Positions 18,995 to 27,373 are shown, numbered from the stretch's first letter. The stretch: 64,000 bases of DNA from CAYXZQ01 sp963717515 (GCA_963717515.1 OY970338.1:558001-622000), one strand, 5' to 3'. Translations and numbers: made by a program. Notes: a model not told the origin generated them from the letters alone.

Positions 18995-19843
18995 CTAAGT
19001 GCTCGACCCTAGCGCAATATCGATTATCTTCTTATGCACATCAATCCTTGTCCTGATGTCCCATGATGTCGGTGTCTCTATGACCAATGCATGGTCTGTG
19101 AATCTTCCTAAGAGAAAATCATCGAATGTTATCTTTTCCTTGTAGACCTTGCCGGTCCGTCCCTCAGGATACCAAATGATACCTCCCTTGCTCCTGTCGC
19201 CGTAAATTGAACGCTTCAACGAAACAGGAAAGCCAAGCTGCCTGACTGCCCTGATTATATCTCTGCCTATCCTCTTCCCAATGTCTTCACAGCTCTCATA
19301 CATGTAGAACCTGCCTGGATAATCTGCTCTGGAAAATTCCTTTCCGAGATCGCCTAACGAATCCTCATGAAGGTCCAAGGACAAGCGATATCCTGGCCCA
19401 TTGCGATTGAACCATCCCATGATGAGCCCTGCCTCGACTGACTGTCCACCTTTGAAAAAGCTGTGGTTGATGTCCTGCCCTTCAGGATTTCTCCTAGTCC
19501 CTGTCTCGAACCCGTATGGATTGTTGCAGGGAAGGATATCAAAATTGAAATGCTCAAGCCAATCCCTTATCCTGTCCTGCAGAAATTCACGGACTGCAAG
19601 AACACCTGCCGGCTCAGATCCATGTGTCCCGGCTGAGATGAGCATCCTTGGATTCCCGGGGAACCTGTCTGCTCTCAGGATGTATATCTTCCTGCCGGAA
19701 TTCTGTTGGCTGCCGATTGCCTGCAGGTTGAAAAACCTGTCTTTAGCGAGGTCCTCCAGAGATTTCTCGAGCCCTGCATAGTCCCTATGCTTCCCAGGGA
19801 TCCCTTTAGGGATCGCTTTGCTTTCAGAGTTTTTTCCTTTCAC
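18995..19843 (-). CDS. M14-type zinc carboxypeptidase or deacylase
   Basis: This is a 282-residue protein of the zinc carboxypeptidase/succinylglutamate-desuccinylase fold. SAGTHGSEPAG provides the HxxE zinc ligands, PCNNPYGFETGTRRNPEGQDINHSF the substrate-binding Asn/Arg region, DLHEDS the third ligand region, and VIETP the usual position of the catalytic Glu. No signal peptide is seen, so it acts in the cytoplasm, which argues for small acyl-amino acids or short peptides as substrate. Translation starts at GTG 19843, 22 nt from a TATA box shared with the divergent ATP-grasp gene. It converges on the PurD-like gene. Confidence 0.8.
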   Translation of the reverse strand: MKGKNSESKAIPKGIPGKHRDYAGLEKSLEDLAKDRFFNLQAIGSQQNSGRKIYILRADRFPGNPRMLISAGTHGSEPAGVLAVREFLQDRIRDWLEHFNFDILPCNNPYGFETGTRRNPEGQDINHSFFKGGQSVEAGLIMGWFNRNGPGYRLSLDLHEDSLGDLGKEFSRADYPGRFYMYESCEDIGKRIGRDIIRAVRQLGFPVSLKRSIYGDRSKGGIIWYPEGRTGKVYKEKITFDDFLLGRFTDHALVIETPTSWDIRTRIDVHKKIIDIALGSST

Positions 19844-19865
19844 AGATGGAAGGGGAGTAGATTAA

Positions 19866-19875
19866 ATTTATAAAT
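19866..19875. promoter_or_regulatory. Palindromic TATA box serving two divergent genes
   Basis: ATTTATAAAT is a perfect palindrome. It lies 22 nt from the GTG of the M14 gene on one side and 21 nt from the ATG of the ATP-grasp gene on the other. The spacing suits a leaderless transcript in each direction, so one TBP site may serve both. Confidence 0.6.
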
Positions 19876-19896
19876 CCTGCTGTCATCTCTGCCGAC

Positions 19897-21246
19897 ATGG
19901 CAGGCAAGACGATACAATCAGCTGAAAACAGCACCAAGATGGTGATCCTCCTGGTCACTAATCTTGATGAGGACGACTTCAAGGCTGTCGCCGACAGCCT
20001 GGAGATGAAAGACAGGCTCTTCCTTGTTAGCGACAGGTCATCGATAAGGGCCTACAAGAAAAGGGATTTCTCCTACATCGTGGACAGCTTCAGGAGCCCT
20101 GAAAGCGTGATATCCAGGATCAAGCTCTGGCAGAAAAAGAACAGGAAGGATTTCACAGGCATAATAGGCCTTGACGAGGAGCACCATTACAGGTTCTCAA
20201 GTGCAATAGCCAGGGAATTCTCGCTTGAATATTATGACAGCAGGACAATAGATCTCTGCTCAAACAAGTATCTACAGAGGAAGAGGCTTCATGAGAACGG
20301 CGTCGATGTACCGAAATTCCAGCTCCTGACTTCCCCTGACCCAAGCATTGGGTTCCCTAATGTGCTCAAACTGCTCACAGGATACGCAAGCTGCTATGTC
20401 TACCTCAACAACAGCATGAGAGAATTCAAAAAGAATTGGGCTGAACTCGGCAAGATGGCAAAGAGGGCGGAAAAGGACCCTATGCTTGCAAGCCACAGCT
20501 CTTTCGAGAGGGCATTTGATCCAAGACACGAATTCATCGTCGAGGAATATATAGATGGCAATGAATATTCCTGCGATTACGTGGTGAGGAATGGTCGGGC
20601 GAATGTGCTCAGGGTAGTCAGGAAATACAGCTCCAGATTCGGGTTCTTTGACGCGCTGTACCTGTTCAATCCGGATTCTCCTGGCTCTTCAGGCAGCGAA
20701 TTCAGCATCAAGGGGCTTGAGGATGTATGCAGAAAGGCTGCTTCATCGCTCGGGATCAAACGAGGTGTCTGCATGATGGATTTCATGGTGAAGGATGGAA
20801 AGATTTTCGTCATAGAGACAACCATCCGTCCGGGGATAAGCACATTCGTGAACCTGATGTCAACCCTATATAAGACGACTAGCATAGACATATTCATGAA
20901 AGAGCTTCTGGGAAGCACTAAAGCATTCCAGATCCCGAAAGGGCAGGAAAAAAACGGCCTGGTCGTCTACATAAGCGCTCCTGCACTTGGCAGGATAACA
21001 CTGTTCGATACGAAGCATTTCGAAGAGAACTGGCACAGCCTGGGGGTCCTCGAGATATGCAAATACCTCAACACAACAAAGACAATCAGGACATTGCGAC
21101 AGAGGCTCCAGCTTGGCTATATCATGCTGAAGGATGTCTCACAGGAGGATATCCCTGATATCATCAGGCTGGTAAGGGAAAAGACAATTATCGAGGTAGA
21201 GAGTGAGAAGGCTGAAAAGATGAAGGACGGTTGGAAGGATGACTGA
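19897..21246 (+). CDS. ATP-grasp ligase, substrate unknown
   Basis: This 449-residue protein has the carboxylate-amine ligase (ATP-grasp) plan. There is an N-terminal Rossmann-like domain of about 110 residues, a lid with LCSNKYLQRKRLHENGVDVPKF, then EFIVEEYIDGNEYSCDYVV for nucleotide binding and GVCMMDFMVKDGKIFVIETT with IRPG for the metal and phosphate site. It has no biotin or carbamoyl-phosphate domain, so it is a stand-alone amino-acid-type ligase. The last 8 nt overlap the start of the PLP decarboxylase, implying coupled translation and a shared pathway. The likely reaction is formation of an amide between a carboxylic acid and an amine; which ones is unknown. Confidence 0.8.
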   Translation: MAGKTIQSAENSTKMVILLVTNLDEDDFKAVADSLEMKDRLFLVSDRSSIRAYKKRDFSYIVDSFRSPESVISRIKLWQKKNRKDFTGIIGLDEEHHYRFSSAIAREFSLEYYDSRTIDLCSNKYLQRKRLHENGVDVPKFQLLTSPDPSIGFPNVLKLLTGYASCYVYLNNSMREFKKNWAELGKMAKRAEKDPMLASHSSFERAFDPRHEFIVEEYIDGNEYSCDYVVRNGRANVLRVVRKYSSRFGFFDALYLFNPDSPGSSGSEFSIKGLEDVCRKAASSLGIKRGVCMMDFMVKDGKIFVIETTIRPGISTFVNLMSTLYKTTSIDIFMKELLGSTKAFQIPKGQEKNGLVVYISAPALGRITLFDTKHFEENWHSLGVLEICKYLNTTKTIRTLRQRLQLGYIMLKDVSQEDIPDIIRLVREKTIIEVESEKAEKMKDGWKDD

Positions 21247-22627
21247 CGACTGGGAAAATTACAAAGACAGAATCAAAGGCATCATGGATGAAGAGGTCCG
21301 GCTTACTGACTGGGCGGGATTCGGGAATTATGCAAGGATTGCAACTGATTCCAGGGTGCCTCTGCTCATGTGTGCAGAAAAATTCGGGACGCCCCTTTAT
21401 GTTCTTGATGAGGATCGGCTAAAGAAAAGGGCAGAGAGGTTCAGCAGGGCATTCAAAGAGCGCCTCCCGAATGCGAAGTTCTTCTATGCATTCAAGAGCA
21501 ATGACCTTCCCCACCAGATAGGCTTGCTCAAGGGACTAGGATTCGATGCTGATGTCGCAAGCGGCCTGGAGCTTGAGCTTGCCCTCAAGATGGGATTCGG
21601 AAACATCATCTACACAGCCCCTGTGAAATCAGAGAAAGAGCTGGCGCTTGCACTGAAACATCCTGACAGGGTCATAATCAACATCGACAATCTTGACGAG
21701 CTGGGAGAGGTTGCAAGGCTCTGGGGATTGCAAAAAAAGAATAGGGCAAGCAAGAGAGGGCAGGCCAGGATCAGTTTCAGGATCAGGCATGAATGGAAGA
21801 AATTCGGCCTAGGGCTGGATGGGCTTTCTGAAGCAGCGGACATTGCAAAGAAGGGAGGCCTCATATGGAGCGGTGTGCATTTCCATGCGAGCTGGAATGC
21901 TGGTCCCGGGGCTTATGTCGACAATATAAAGAGGGTTGCCGGATTCCTGGCAAAGAATTTCACAGAAAAAGAACTGGCCGGGCTGAAATTCCTGGACATC
22001 GGAGGCGGGTTCCTTGCAGAAGGGAGCGGGACACTGTTCAGCGCAACAAGGAAAGGGAGGATAATAAGCATGGTCGATATTGAAAATAATGACCTGCAGA
22101 TGATATATCCTGAAAAGATAGAGAGCATTGAGAATTTTGCAGAATCGATTTCAGCTGCTGTCAGGCGATTCTGCACAGGCCTCCCAAAGGGCATTGAGAT
22201 ATGGGCTGAGCCAGGCAGGTATATATCATCATTGCCGACGTACATCCTTCTCAAGGTAGTGTCTGTGAGAGAGCAGGGCATCTATGTCGACGGAGGCATC
22301 AATCTCATCGGCAGCGCAGGGTTTGAGCATGAATCTTTTCCGGTGGTGAACATAACAAACCCTTCAGACAAAGTCCAGAAGGCGAAGATTTTCGGCCCTC
22401 TCTGCGACCCTGACGATCATTTCGGGGACTCTTATTTCGGGAGGCCATGCAGGAAAGGCGACATCCTTGCTGTGATGCACCAGGGAGCATACACATTCTC
22501 CACTGCCTGGCGTTGGCAACAACCGACAGCTGCATACGCGGCTTTCTCTGGAAAAGATATCAGGCTTGTGAAGACCCGTGAGACTTTTTCCGACAGGTTC
22601 AGGGGCTGTAAAACACCAGATTTATAA
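21239..22627 (+). CDS. LysA-like PLP-dependent amino acid decarboxylase
   Basis: This is a 462-residue fold-type III PLP enzyme of the diaminopimelate/ornithine decarboxylase family. The PLP lysine is in FYAFKSNDLP. GVHFHASWNAGPG matches the HxGS-type phosphate region, FLDIGGGF is the glycine-rich loop, WAEPGRYIS the EPGR motif, and FGPLCDPDD the cysteine motif donated across the dimer. The first 50 residues extend beyond LysA. It overlaps the ATP-grasp gene by 8 nt, so the amine product may feed that ligase or the reverse. No other lysine pathway gene is visible, so a role outside lysine synthesis is plausible. Confidence 0.82.
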   Translation: MTDDWENYKDRIKGIMDEEVRLTDWAGFGNYARIATDSRVPLLMCAEKFGTPLYVLDEDRLKKRAERFSRAFKERLPNAKFFYAFKSNDLPHQIGLLKGLGFDADVASGLELELALKMGFGNIIYTAPVKSEKELALALKHPDRVIINIDNLDELGEVARLWGLQKKNRASKRGQARISFRIRHEWKKFGLGLDGLSEAADIAKKGGLIWSGVHFHASWNAGPGAYVDNIKRVAGFLAKNFTEKELAGLKFLDIGGGFLAEGSGTLFSATRKGRIISMVDIENNDLQMIYPEKIESIENFAESISAAVRRFCTGLPKGIEIWAEPGRYISSLPTYILLKVVSVREQGIYVDGGINLIGSAGFEHESFPVVNITNPSDKVQKAKIFGPLCDPDDHFGDSYFGRPCRKGDILAVMHQGAYTFSTAWRWQQPTAAYAAFSGKDIRLVKTRETFSDRFRGCKTPDL

Positions 22628-22650
22628 ACCCCAGCACAATAAATGCCCGC

Positions 22651-24139
22651 ATGCCAACCGATCCGGACATGAAATATCTTTACAGCTCCCAAAAGGATAT
22701 CTCTGTGCTAAAGGGCATATCAGCACTTCTTGACTGGGATGAGAACACCAACATGCCCGAGGCAGCGCTCTACGGGCAGGTCTGAACAGATAAAGTTCAT
22801 CGAAAACATTATACAGAAGAGGCTGACATCTGATAGACTTTCCCAGGTGATTTCCAGGCTCAGGACAAGAAAGCTATCCAAGACAGAGCAGATAATAATA
22901 GACGAGCTTGAGAATCAGATAATCAAGGCAAAGCAGATCCCAGCATCATTCAAGAAACTGCTGACAAAGCATTCTGTGATTAGCCAGGAAAAATGGAAGA
23001 TAGCAAGAAGGATGAATGATTTCTCCCTATTCAGCCCATACCTCAAAAAGATGCTTGAGCTCAAGAGACAGCAGGCAAGGATGCTTGACCCATCTGCAAT
23101 GCCATATGACATGCTCATAAGAGAGTACGAGCCAGGAGTGAGCACCCAGAGATACGAGGATATATTCAGGTATCTAAAGTCAGAGCTGATGGATATCCTG
23201 CAGAAAATCAAAGGGACCCAGAAATACCTGGATCAGAAGCCGCTGCACTTCAGCATGAGAAGCAGGGTCCAGAAAGAGATAATAAAAGAATTTCTGAGGA
23301 AAATGGGCATCACAGGGGAGAGGGTGAAAATCAGCACCTCGCCACATCCTTTCACAACAAGGATATCGAGAAATGACATCAGGATAACAGCAAGGTTCCA
23401 GGAACCCCTGGAATCGTTCTTTACAGCACTTCACGAGACAGGGCACGCTCTTTACGAGATGAACCTGCCGAAGAAATACTACCACACCCTGATATACAAC
23501 CAGGCATCCTTCGGCCTTGACGAGGCGCAGGCTATCATATGGGAGAACAATATCGGCAAGAGCAAGGCCCTATGGCAGAAATATTATACGGCATACAACG
23601 ATTACATCGACAGGAAGATAACTCTTGATGACTTCTATGAGCATGTCAATATAGTGAGACCGTCGATGATAAGGGTGAATGCTGATGAGGTCACCTTCAT
23701 CCTCCATGTCATCCTCAGGTTTGAGATAGAGAGGGACCTGATTAACGGGAAGCTTCGTGTCAGCCAGATAAGGGATGCGTGGAACAGCAAGATGCAGGAA
23801 CTGCTCGGGATAACACCGAGGAATGATAATGAGGGCCTTCTCCAGGACATACACTGGGCTGCCGGCGATTTCGGTTATTTCCCATCTTATGCACTCGGCA
23901 TGGTGTACGCTGCCCAGCTTCACAAGCAGATGTCCAGGGAGATTGCCGGCTCTGATGACCTAGTCAGGAACCTTGAATTCCAGCCTTTCATTGACTGGCT
24001 CAGGAAGAATGTTTACAGCAAGGGCAGGACAAGGACTGCAGAGCAGATAATCAAGAGCACTACCGGAAGCGGCCTTCGGCCCAAAGTCCTAGTTGATTAC
24101 CTCAGGACAAAATATTCTGACATATATGGATTCCAGTAA
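22651..24139 (+). CDS. M32 carboxypeptidase (Taq type), frameshifted near the start
   Basis: The first 44 codons from ATG 22651 encode the M32 opening, including LLDWDENTNMPEAALYG. A stop follows at 22783-22785. The next frame continues RSEQIKFIENIIQKRL and runs to 24139. Reading the GGG at 22774-22776 as GG restores YGRSEQI, matching the family's conserved RAEQ-like segment. The repaired protein is about 495 residues, the usual length. The zinc site is intact: ALHETGHALYE holds HExxH. M32 enzymes are cytoplasmic metal-dependent carboxypeptidases with broad specificity. A TATA box at 22616-22627, overlapping the end of the PLP gene, lies about 24 nt before the ATG. Confidence 0.85.
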
Positions 24140-24346
24140 AAGAGCTGAAGCAATGCACATCTGCCACATGCCATGCCAAAAAATTGGACTCACGCAGCCA
24201 TTGAATTAATTGTAACGTAACAGCTTGCGATTTAGAAAATCACCGGTTGAAAACGAAAAATGCAGCAAAGCGGCGAATTAATAAATCCAATTGAATTCCA
24301 GCACGATACCTAATTGCCTGAGAGGCGATTTTTCCAATCTGCCAGC

Positions 24347-25399
24347 ATGAAAATCAAAATCAAGCCCAAAGTTTACAGAATATTGATCCTTATTCTGAAT
24401 TTCATATTTATCATCCTGATTGGACTTATTGATTATAAAACCGGCTTTGAGATGAGCTTCTCGATTTTCTATCTTATACCGATAATCTGGGTGGCATTCA
24501 ATTTCAGCAGGAATGAAGCTGTCGGGATATCAATATTCTCAGCCATAGTCTGGGGGATAGCTGACTCAGGCCACATATACAGCCAAAGCTGGGTAGTCTA
24601 CTGGAACACAATAGTAAGGCTAACTATTTTTATCCTGGTCTCATACAGCCTCTCCCAGATAAAGACATCGATAGAGACCGAAAGGAGCCAGAAGAAGAAG
24701 CTCGAGGAGCTCAACAACCAGAAAAACACCTTCCTAGGCATTGCTGCCCATGACCTCAGGAATCCCATCAGCGTGATAAAGATGTACACCTCATATATCC
24801 TGAACAAGGAGAACAAGAACCTTACAAACAGCCAGGCAAAACTTCTTGAGACAGTCAACAGTTCCAGCAACTTCATGCTCTCTCTGGTCGATGACCTTCT
24901 CGACTATTCAAAGATCGAGTCAGGAGCAATCAAGCTTGACCTTGCAGAATACAGCTACACTGAATTCGTGATGGAGAACGTGGAGATAAACAGGGTGTTC
25001 GCCGACAAGAAAGGTATAAAAATCAGCGTCAGTTCTGACAGAGGGATACCGAAGCTCACTTTTGACAGGAACAAGATGTTCCAGGTCCTGAACAACCTGC
25101 TCATCAATTCAATACATTATTCCCACAATGATTCTGCCATTAGGATACTTGTTTCTAAGACAGATGGGAGCATCATCACAAGGATCGCAGATGACGGTGT
25201 GGGGATTCCGAAAAAGGAACTGAGCAAGGTCTTCAAGGCATTCTATAAGGGTATCTCACGGCCTACTGCAGGCGAGAAGAGCACAGGCCTGGGGCTAGCG
25301 ATCGCAAAGAAGATTGTTGAGACCCATAAAGGGAAGATATGGCTTGAGAGCAAGCCTGGAAAAGGAACGACATTTTTCTACAGCCTGCCGATTAAATGA
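24347..25399 (+). CDS. Membrane sensor histidine kinase
   Basis: This is a 350-residue kinase. The N-terminal 115 residues contain four transmembrane helices with almost no external loops, so it probably senses within the membrane or via cell envelope state. A short linker leads to the dimerisation domain with the phospho-acceptor His in IAAHDLRNPIS, then the ATPase domain with QVLNNLLINSIHYS (N box), ADDGVGIPKKE (G1) and STGLGLAIAKKIVE (G2). The frame extends to a TTG at 24314, but ATG 24347 is preferred. No response regulator gene is adjacent. Such kinases are usually bacterial in origin in archaea, so acquisition by transfer is likely. Confidence 0.88.
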   Translation: MKIKIKPKVYRILILILNFIFIILIGLIDYKTGFEMSFSIFYLIPIIWVAFNFSRNEAVGISIFSAIVWGIADSGHIYSQSWVVYWNTIVRLTIFILVSYSLSQIKTSIETERSQKKKLEELNNQKNTFLGIAAHDLRNPISVIKMYTSYILNKENKNLTNSQAKLLETVNSSSNFMLSLVDDLLDYSKIESGAIKLDLAEYSYTEFVMENVEINRVFADKKGIKISVSSDRGIPKLTFDRNKMFQVLNNLLINSIHYSHNDSAIRILVSKTDGSIITRIADDGVGIPKKELSKVFKAFYKGISRPTAGEKSTGLGLAIAKKIVETHKGKIWLESKPGKGTTFFYSLPIK

Positions 25400-25441
25400 T
25401 AGGACACGTACAATTTTAAGAACTCCTTCAATTTTTCAGAA

Positions 25442-26170
25442 TATCGTATTGTTTATCCCAACGAAAAACAGTACCTGCATGGATTTTGGTGCACGTTTAG
25501 GAAACTTGTTTTCGAAACGTTCCAGAATTCTCTGATTCCTGATAGCTTTTATTGGACACAGGAGAAGAACACATAAAAGATGCGGGCAGATTGATTCCCA
25601 CATAAGGGTCAGGACCCTTATCAACCCACAATCAAGTACAACATCAACCAGAGTTTGCTCCGCAAACTATAATTCGCCCACAGCGAATTAAGGTTGAGTT
25701 GTACGAATTTCATTAAAAAAGATACATAAGAGTTATCGTACTGTTTTTCCCAACGAAAAACAGTACCTGCATGGATTTTGGTGTACGTTTAGGAAACTTG
25801 TTTTCGAAACGTTCCAGGATTCTCTGATTCCTGATAGCTTTTATTGGACACAGGAGAAGAACACATAAAAGATGCGGGCAGATTGATTCCCACATAAGGG
25901 TCAGGACCCTTATCAACCCACAATCAAGTACAACATCAACCAGAGTTTGCTCCGCAAACTATAATTCGCCCCTAGCGAATTAAGGTTGAGTTGTACGAAT
26001 TTCATTAAAAAAGATACATAAGAGTTATCGTACTGTTTTTCCCATCGAAAAACAGTACCTGCATGGATTTTGGTGCACGTTTAGGAAACTTGTTTTCGAA
26101 ACGTTCCAGGATTCTCTGATTCCTGATAGCTTTTATTGGACACAGGAGAAGAACACATAAAAGATGCGGG
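25442..26170. repeat. Tandem array of a 292-bp hairpin-rich repeat, 2.5 copies
   Basis: The unit repeats with a period of exactly 292 bp: about 25442-25733, 25734-26025 and 26026-26170. The third copy is cut off by tRNA-Leu. Copies differ by only a few bases. Each full unit holds a 12-bp hairpin (copy 2: 25738-25749 with 25755-25766), a 9-bp hairpin (copy 1: 25602-25610 with 25613-25621) closed by a further 5-bp stem, and a Y-shaped fold. In the fold, a 13-bp stem with one bulge (25636-25649 with 25692-25704) encloses two 7-bp hairpins. Loop bases vary between copies while the stems are kept. No plausible protein is encoded. It may be a structured RNA or a mobile-element end. Confidence 0.85.
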
Positions 26171-26279
26171 GGGAGGGATTCGAACCCGCGTAGGCACTAA
26201 GCCAACAGGTTTCCTTGGATTGCACCATAGGATGCGCCCCTCCTAAGCCTGTCCCGTTTGGCCACTCCGGCACCCCCGC
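26165..26279 (-). tRNA. tRNA-Leu (UAG) with an intron of about 31 nt
   Basis: On the minus strand a class II tRNA can be folded. The acceptor is GCGGGGG/CCCCCGC, the D arm region GCCGGAGTGGCCAAACGGGA, the anticodon stem ACAGG/CCTGT and the variable arm GGC-TTAGT-GCC. The T loop is TTCGAAT on a stem with one mismatch, and the discriminator is A. The anticodon loop starts CTTAGG, giving anticodon UAG, and an intron of about 31 nt is inserted near position 37/38; its exact ends are uncertain by a base or two. No CCA is encoded. The last bases of the gene coincide with the truncated end of the third 292-bp repeat. Confidence 0.88.
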
Positions 26280-26298
26280 AAAAAGCAAGCTTTTTGCG
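26277..26298 (-). terminator. Perfect 10-bp hairpin between L37e and tRNA-Leu
   Basis: CGCAAAAAGC pairs with GCTTTTTGCG around a 2-nt loop. The hairpin lies 38 nt after the L37e stop and includes the first bases of tRNA-Leu. It could end the LSm-L37e transcript or mark where the tRNA leader is processed; the sequence alone does not decide. Confidence 0.4.
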
Positions 26299-26335
26299 AT
26301 TCAGCAAATTTTCATTTCTTGCTGCACGCAGAGAA

Positions 26336-26500
26336 TTATTCGCTGTTCCACTTATATGACCTTAGCTTAGCGGATTTCCCGAATCCGCATGAGCTGCATA
26401 TCTTCTTCTTCATATGATATGTCTTCTTACCGCATCTCCTGCAGTGCATATGCAGCGTCTTCCCGGACTTCTTGCCCATGGATGATGTTCCTTTTGTCAT
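26336..26500 (-). CDS. rpl37e: Ribosomal protein L37e
   Basis: This short gene encodes 54 residues starting MTKGTSSMGKKSGKTLHMHC and containing the zinc motif CRRCGKKTYHMKKKICSSCG and FGKSAKLRSYKW, the hallmark of L37e in the large ribosomal subunit. The ATG at 26500 gives the usual archaeal opening; a second in-frame ATG at 26479 would shorten it by seven residues. It begins 12 nt after the LSm gene ends, the standard archaeal LSm-L37e operon. Confidence 0.94.
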   Translation of the reverse strand: MTKGTSSMGKKSGKTLHMHCRRCGKKTYHMKKKICSSCGFGKSAKLRSYKWNSE

Positions 26501-26512
26501 CTTTGATTACCT

Positions 26513-26737
26513 TCATGCCGGAGATATTATTGTTATCGTGTCTCCTCTGATGAATACGACTCCGAGCTTGCGCTTGACCTCGCCGTTCTCCCTTTCCTCT
26601 GCATTTTCCAGCACAAGGTTTATATGGGGATCGAATGCCTTGAGTGTCCCTATGTACTGGCGGCTGTTCTTCATCTCGACTATGACTCTTTTATTCCTTG
26701 CCTGATTCAATGCATCAAAAGGCCTTGCTGATTCCAT
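26513..26737 (-). CDS. LSm (Sm-like) RNA-binding protein
   Basis: This 74-residue protein has both Sm motifs: VIVEMKNSRQYIGTLKAFDPHINLVLENA and VFIRGDTITII. Archaeal Sm proteins form heptameric rings that bind U-rich RNA. The frame continues upstream to 26818, but the ATG at 26737 follows GGAGGT at a good distance and gives the family length. A TATA box (CTTTATATAC, minus strand, near 26778-26788) supports transcription together with L37e downstream. Confidence 0.93.
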   Translation of the reverse strand: MESARPFDALNQARNKRVIVEMKNSRQYIGTLKAFDPHINLVLENAEERENGEVKRKLGVVFIRGDTITIISPA

Positions 26738-26833
26738 TTTTTTAACCTCCAAAAAATATGTATCTGACGGGAATCCGCCCAGTATATAAAGTTTTTGGAA
26801 AAATTTATAAATGTCCAACCCGATGATTGGAAC

Positions 26834-27373
26834 ATGGGACTAAGGGATCTTCTGCTAAGGAAAGGCAGGGGAGTTGGTGAACTGAAGGATTTTGGGACAG
26901 AACAGGCGCTCAACAGCAATGTCATCAAGATAATCAAGGAGATCAGCTCAATCGACAGGGACGCTGACACGGCCAGGAAAGCTAAAAGTATAACTGCCCT
27001 GTTCAGCTGCATCAGAAAACAGATGTCACTTCTTGAACAGGTCCACCATTACGCTCTTGTCAGGACTGTCAGGCTGCAGTATGATTACAAGGACATAGAG
27101 AAGAAGGTCAGAGAATTCAACACGCATTGCAGGAACGAGCACAAAAGGCTTGACAGCGAGGAGACAAGGCTCATAAAGGCCATAAGGAAAGGCAACAGCC
27201 TTCATAATCCTGAACAGGTCAGGAAGCATATCAACCAGACAAGGGGCAAGCTCAAGGAATTCGATTCAAGGATAAGGAACATGAAGTCTGCACTGAAATT
27301 ATTTAAGGCAGACATGCGACAAAGATGCATAAAAAAGATAATTAAGATCAAAAAGATATATCATTTTGCATGA
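26834..27373 (+). CDS. Alpha-helical coiled-coil protein, unknown
   Basis: This is a 179-residue protein with no recognised family, almost entirely charged alpha helix. The stretch from about residue 75 to the end reads as a coiled coil (YDYKDIEKKVREFNTHCRNE, GKLKEFDSRIRNMK), and the C-terminus is very basic. Start ATG 26834 lies about 22 nt after a TATA box (AATTTATAAATG), so the transcript is probably leaderless. It diverges from the LSm-L37e operon. An RNA- or ribosome-linked role would fit the neighbours and the basic tail, but that is only an inference. Confidence 0.65.
   Translation: MGLRDLLLRKGRGVGELKDFGTEQALNSNVIKIIKEISSIDRDADTARKAKSITALFSCIRKQMSLLEQVHHYALVRTVRLQYDYKDIEKKVREFNTHCRNEHKRLDSEETRLIKAIRKGNSLHNPEQVRKHINQTRGKLKEFDSRIRNMKSALKLFKADMRQRCIKKIIKIKKIYHFA

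Noticed and set aside
17651..22627. A standard purine plus lysine biosynthesis cluster
   Set aside because: Only single PurD-like and LysA-like members are present, with none of the neighbouring pathway enzymes, and the LysA-like gene is coupled to a different ATP-grasp ligase.
22783..22785. TGA read as an amino acid in the M32 gene
   Set aside because: Downstream homology continues in a different frame, so stop-codon readthrough would not restore the protein.
24140..24346. A possible small gene between the M32 carboxypeptidase and the histidine kinase
   Set aside because: No frame of useful length with a start signal is found on either strand.
25436..25916. Two similar 62-67 codon minus-strand frames within the 292-bp repeats
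   Set aside because: They are the same stretch of the repeat copied twice, cross the strong hairpins, and resemble no transposase or other protein.
25442..26170. CRISPR array
   Set aside because: Units are 292 bp and nearly identical throughout, with no alternation of short repeats and unique spacers, and no cas genes are present.
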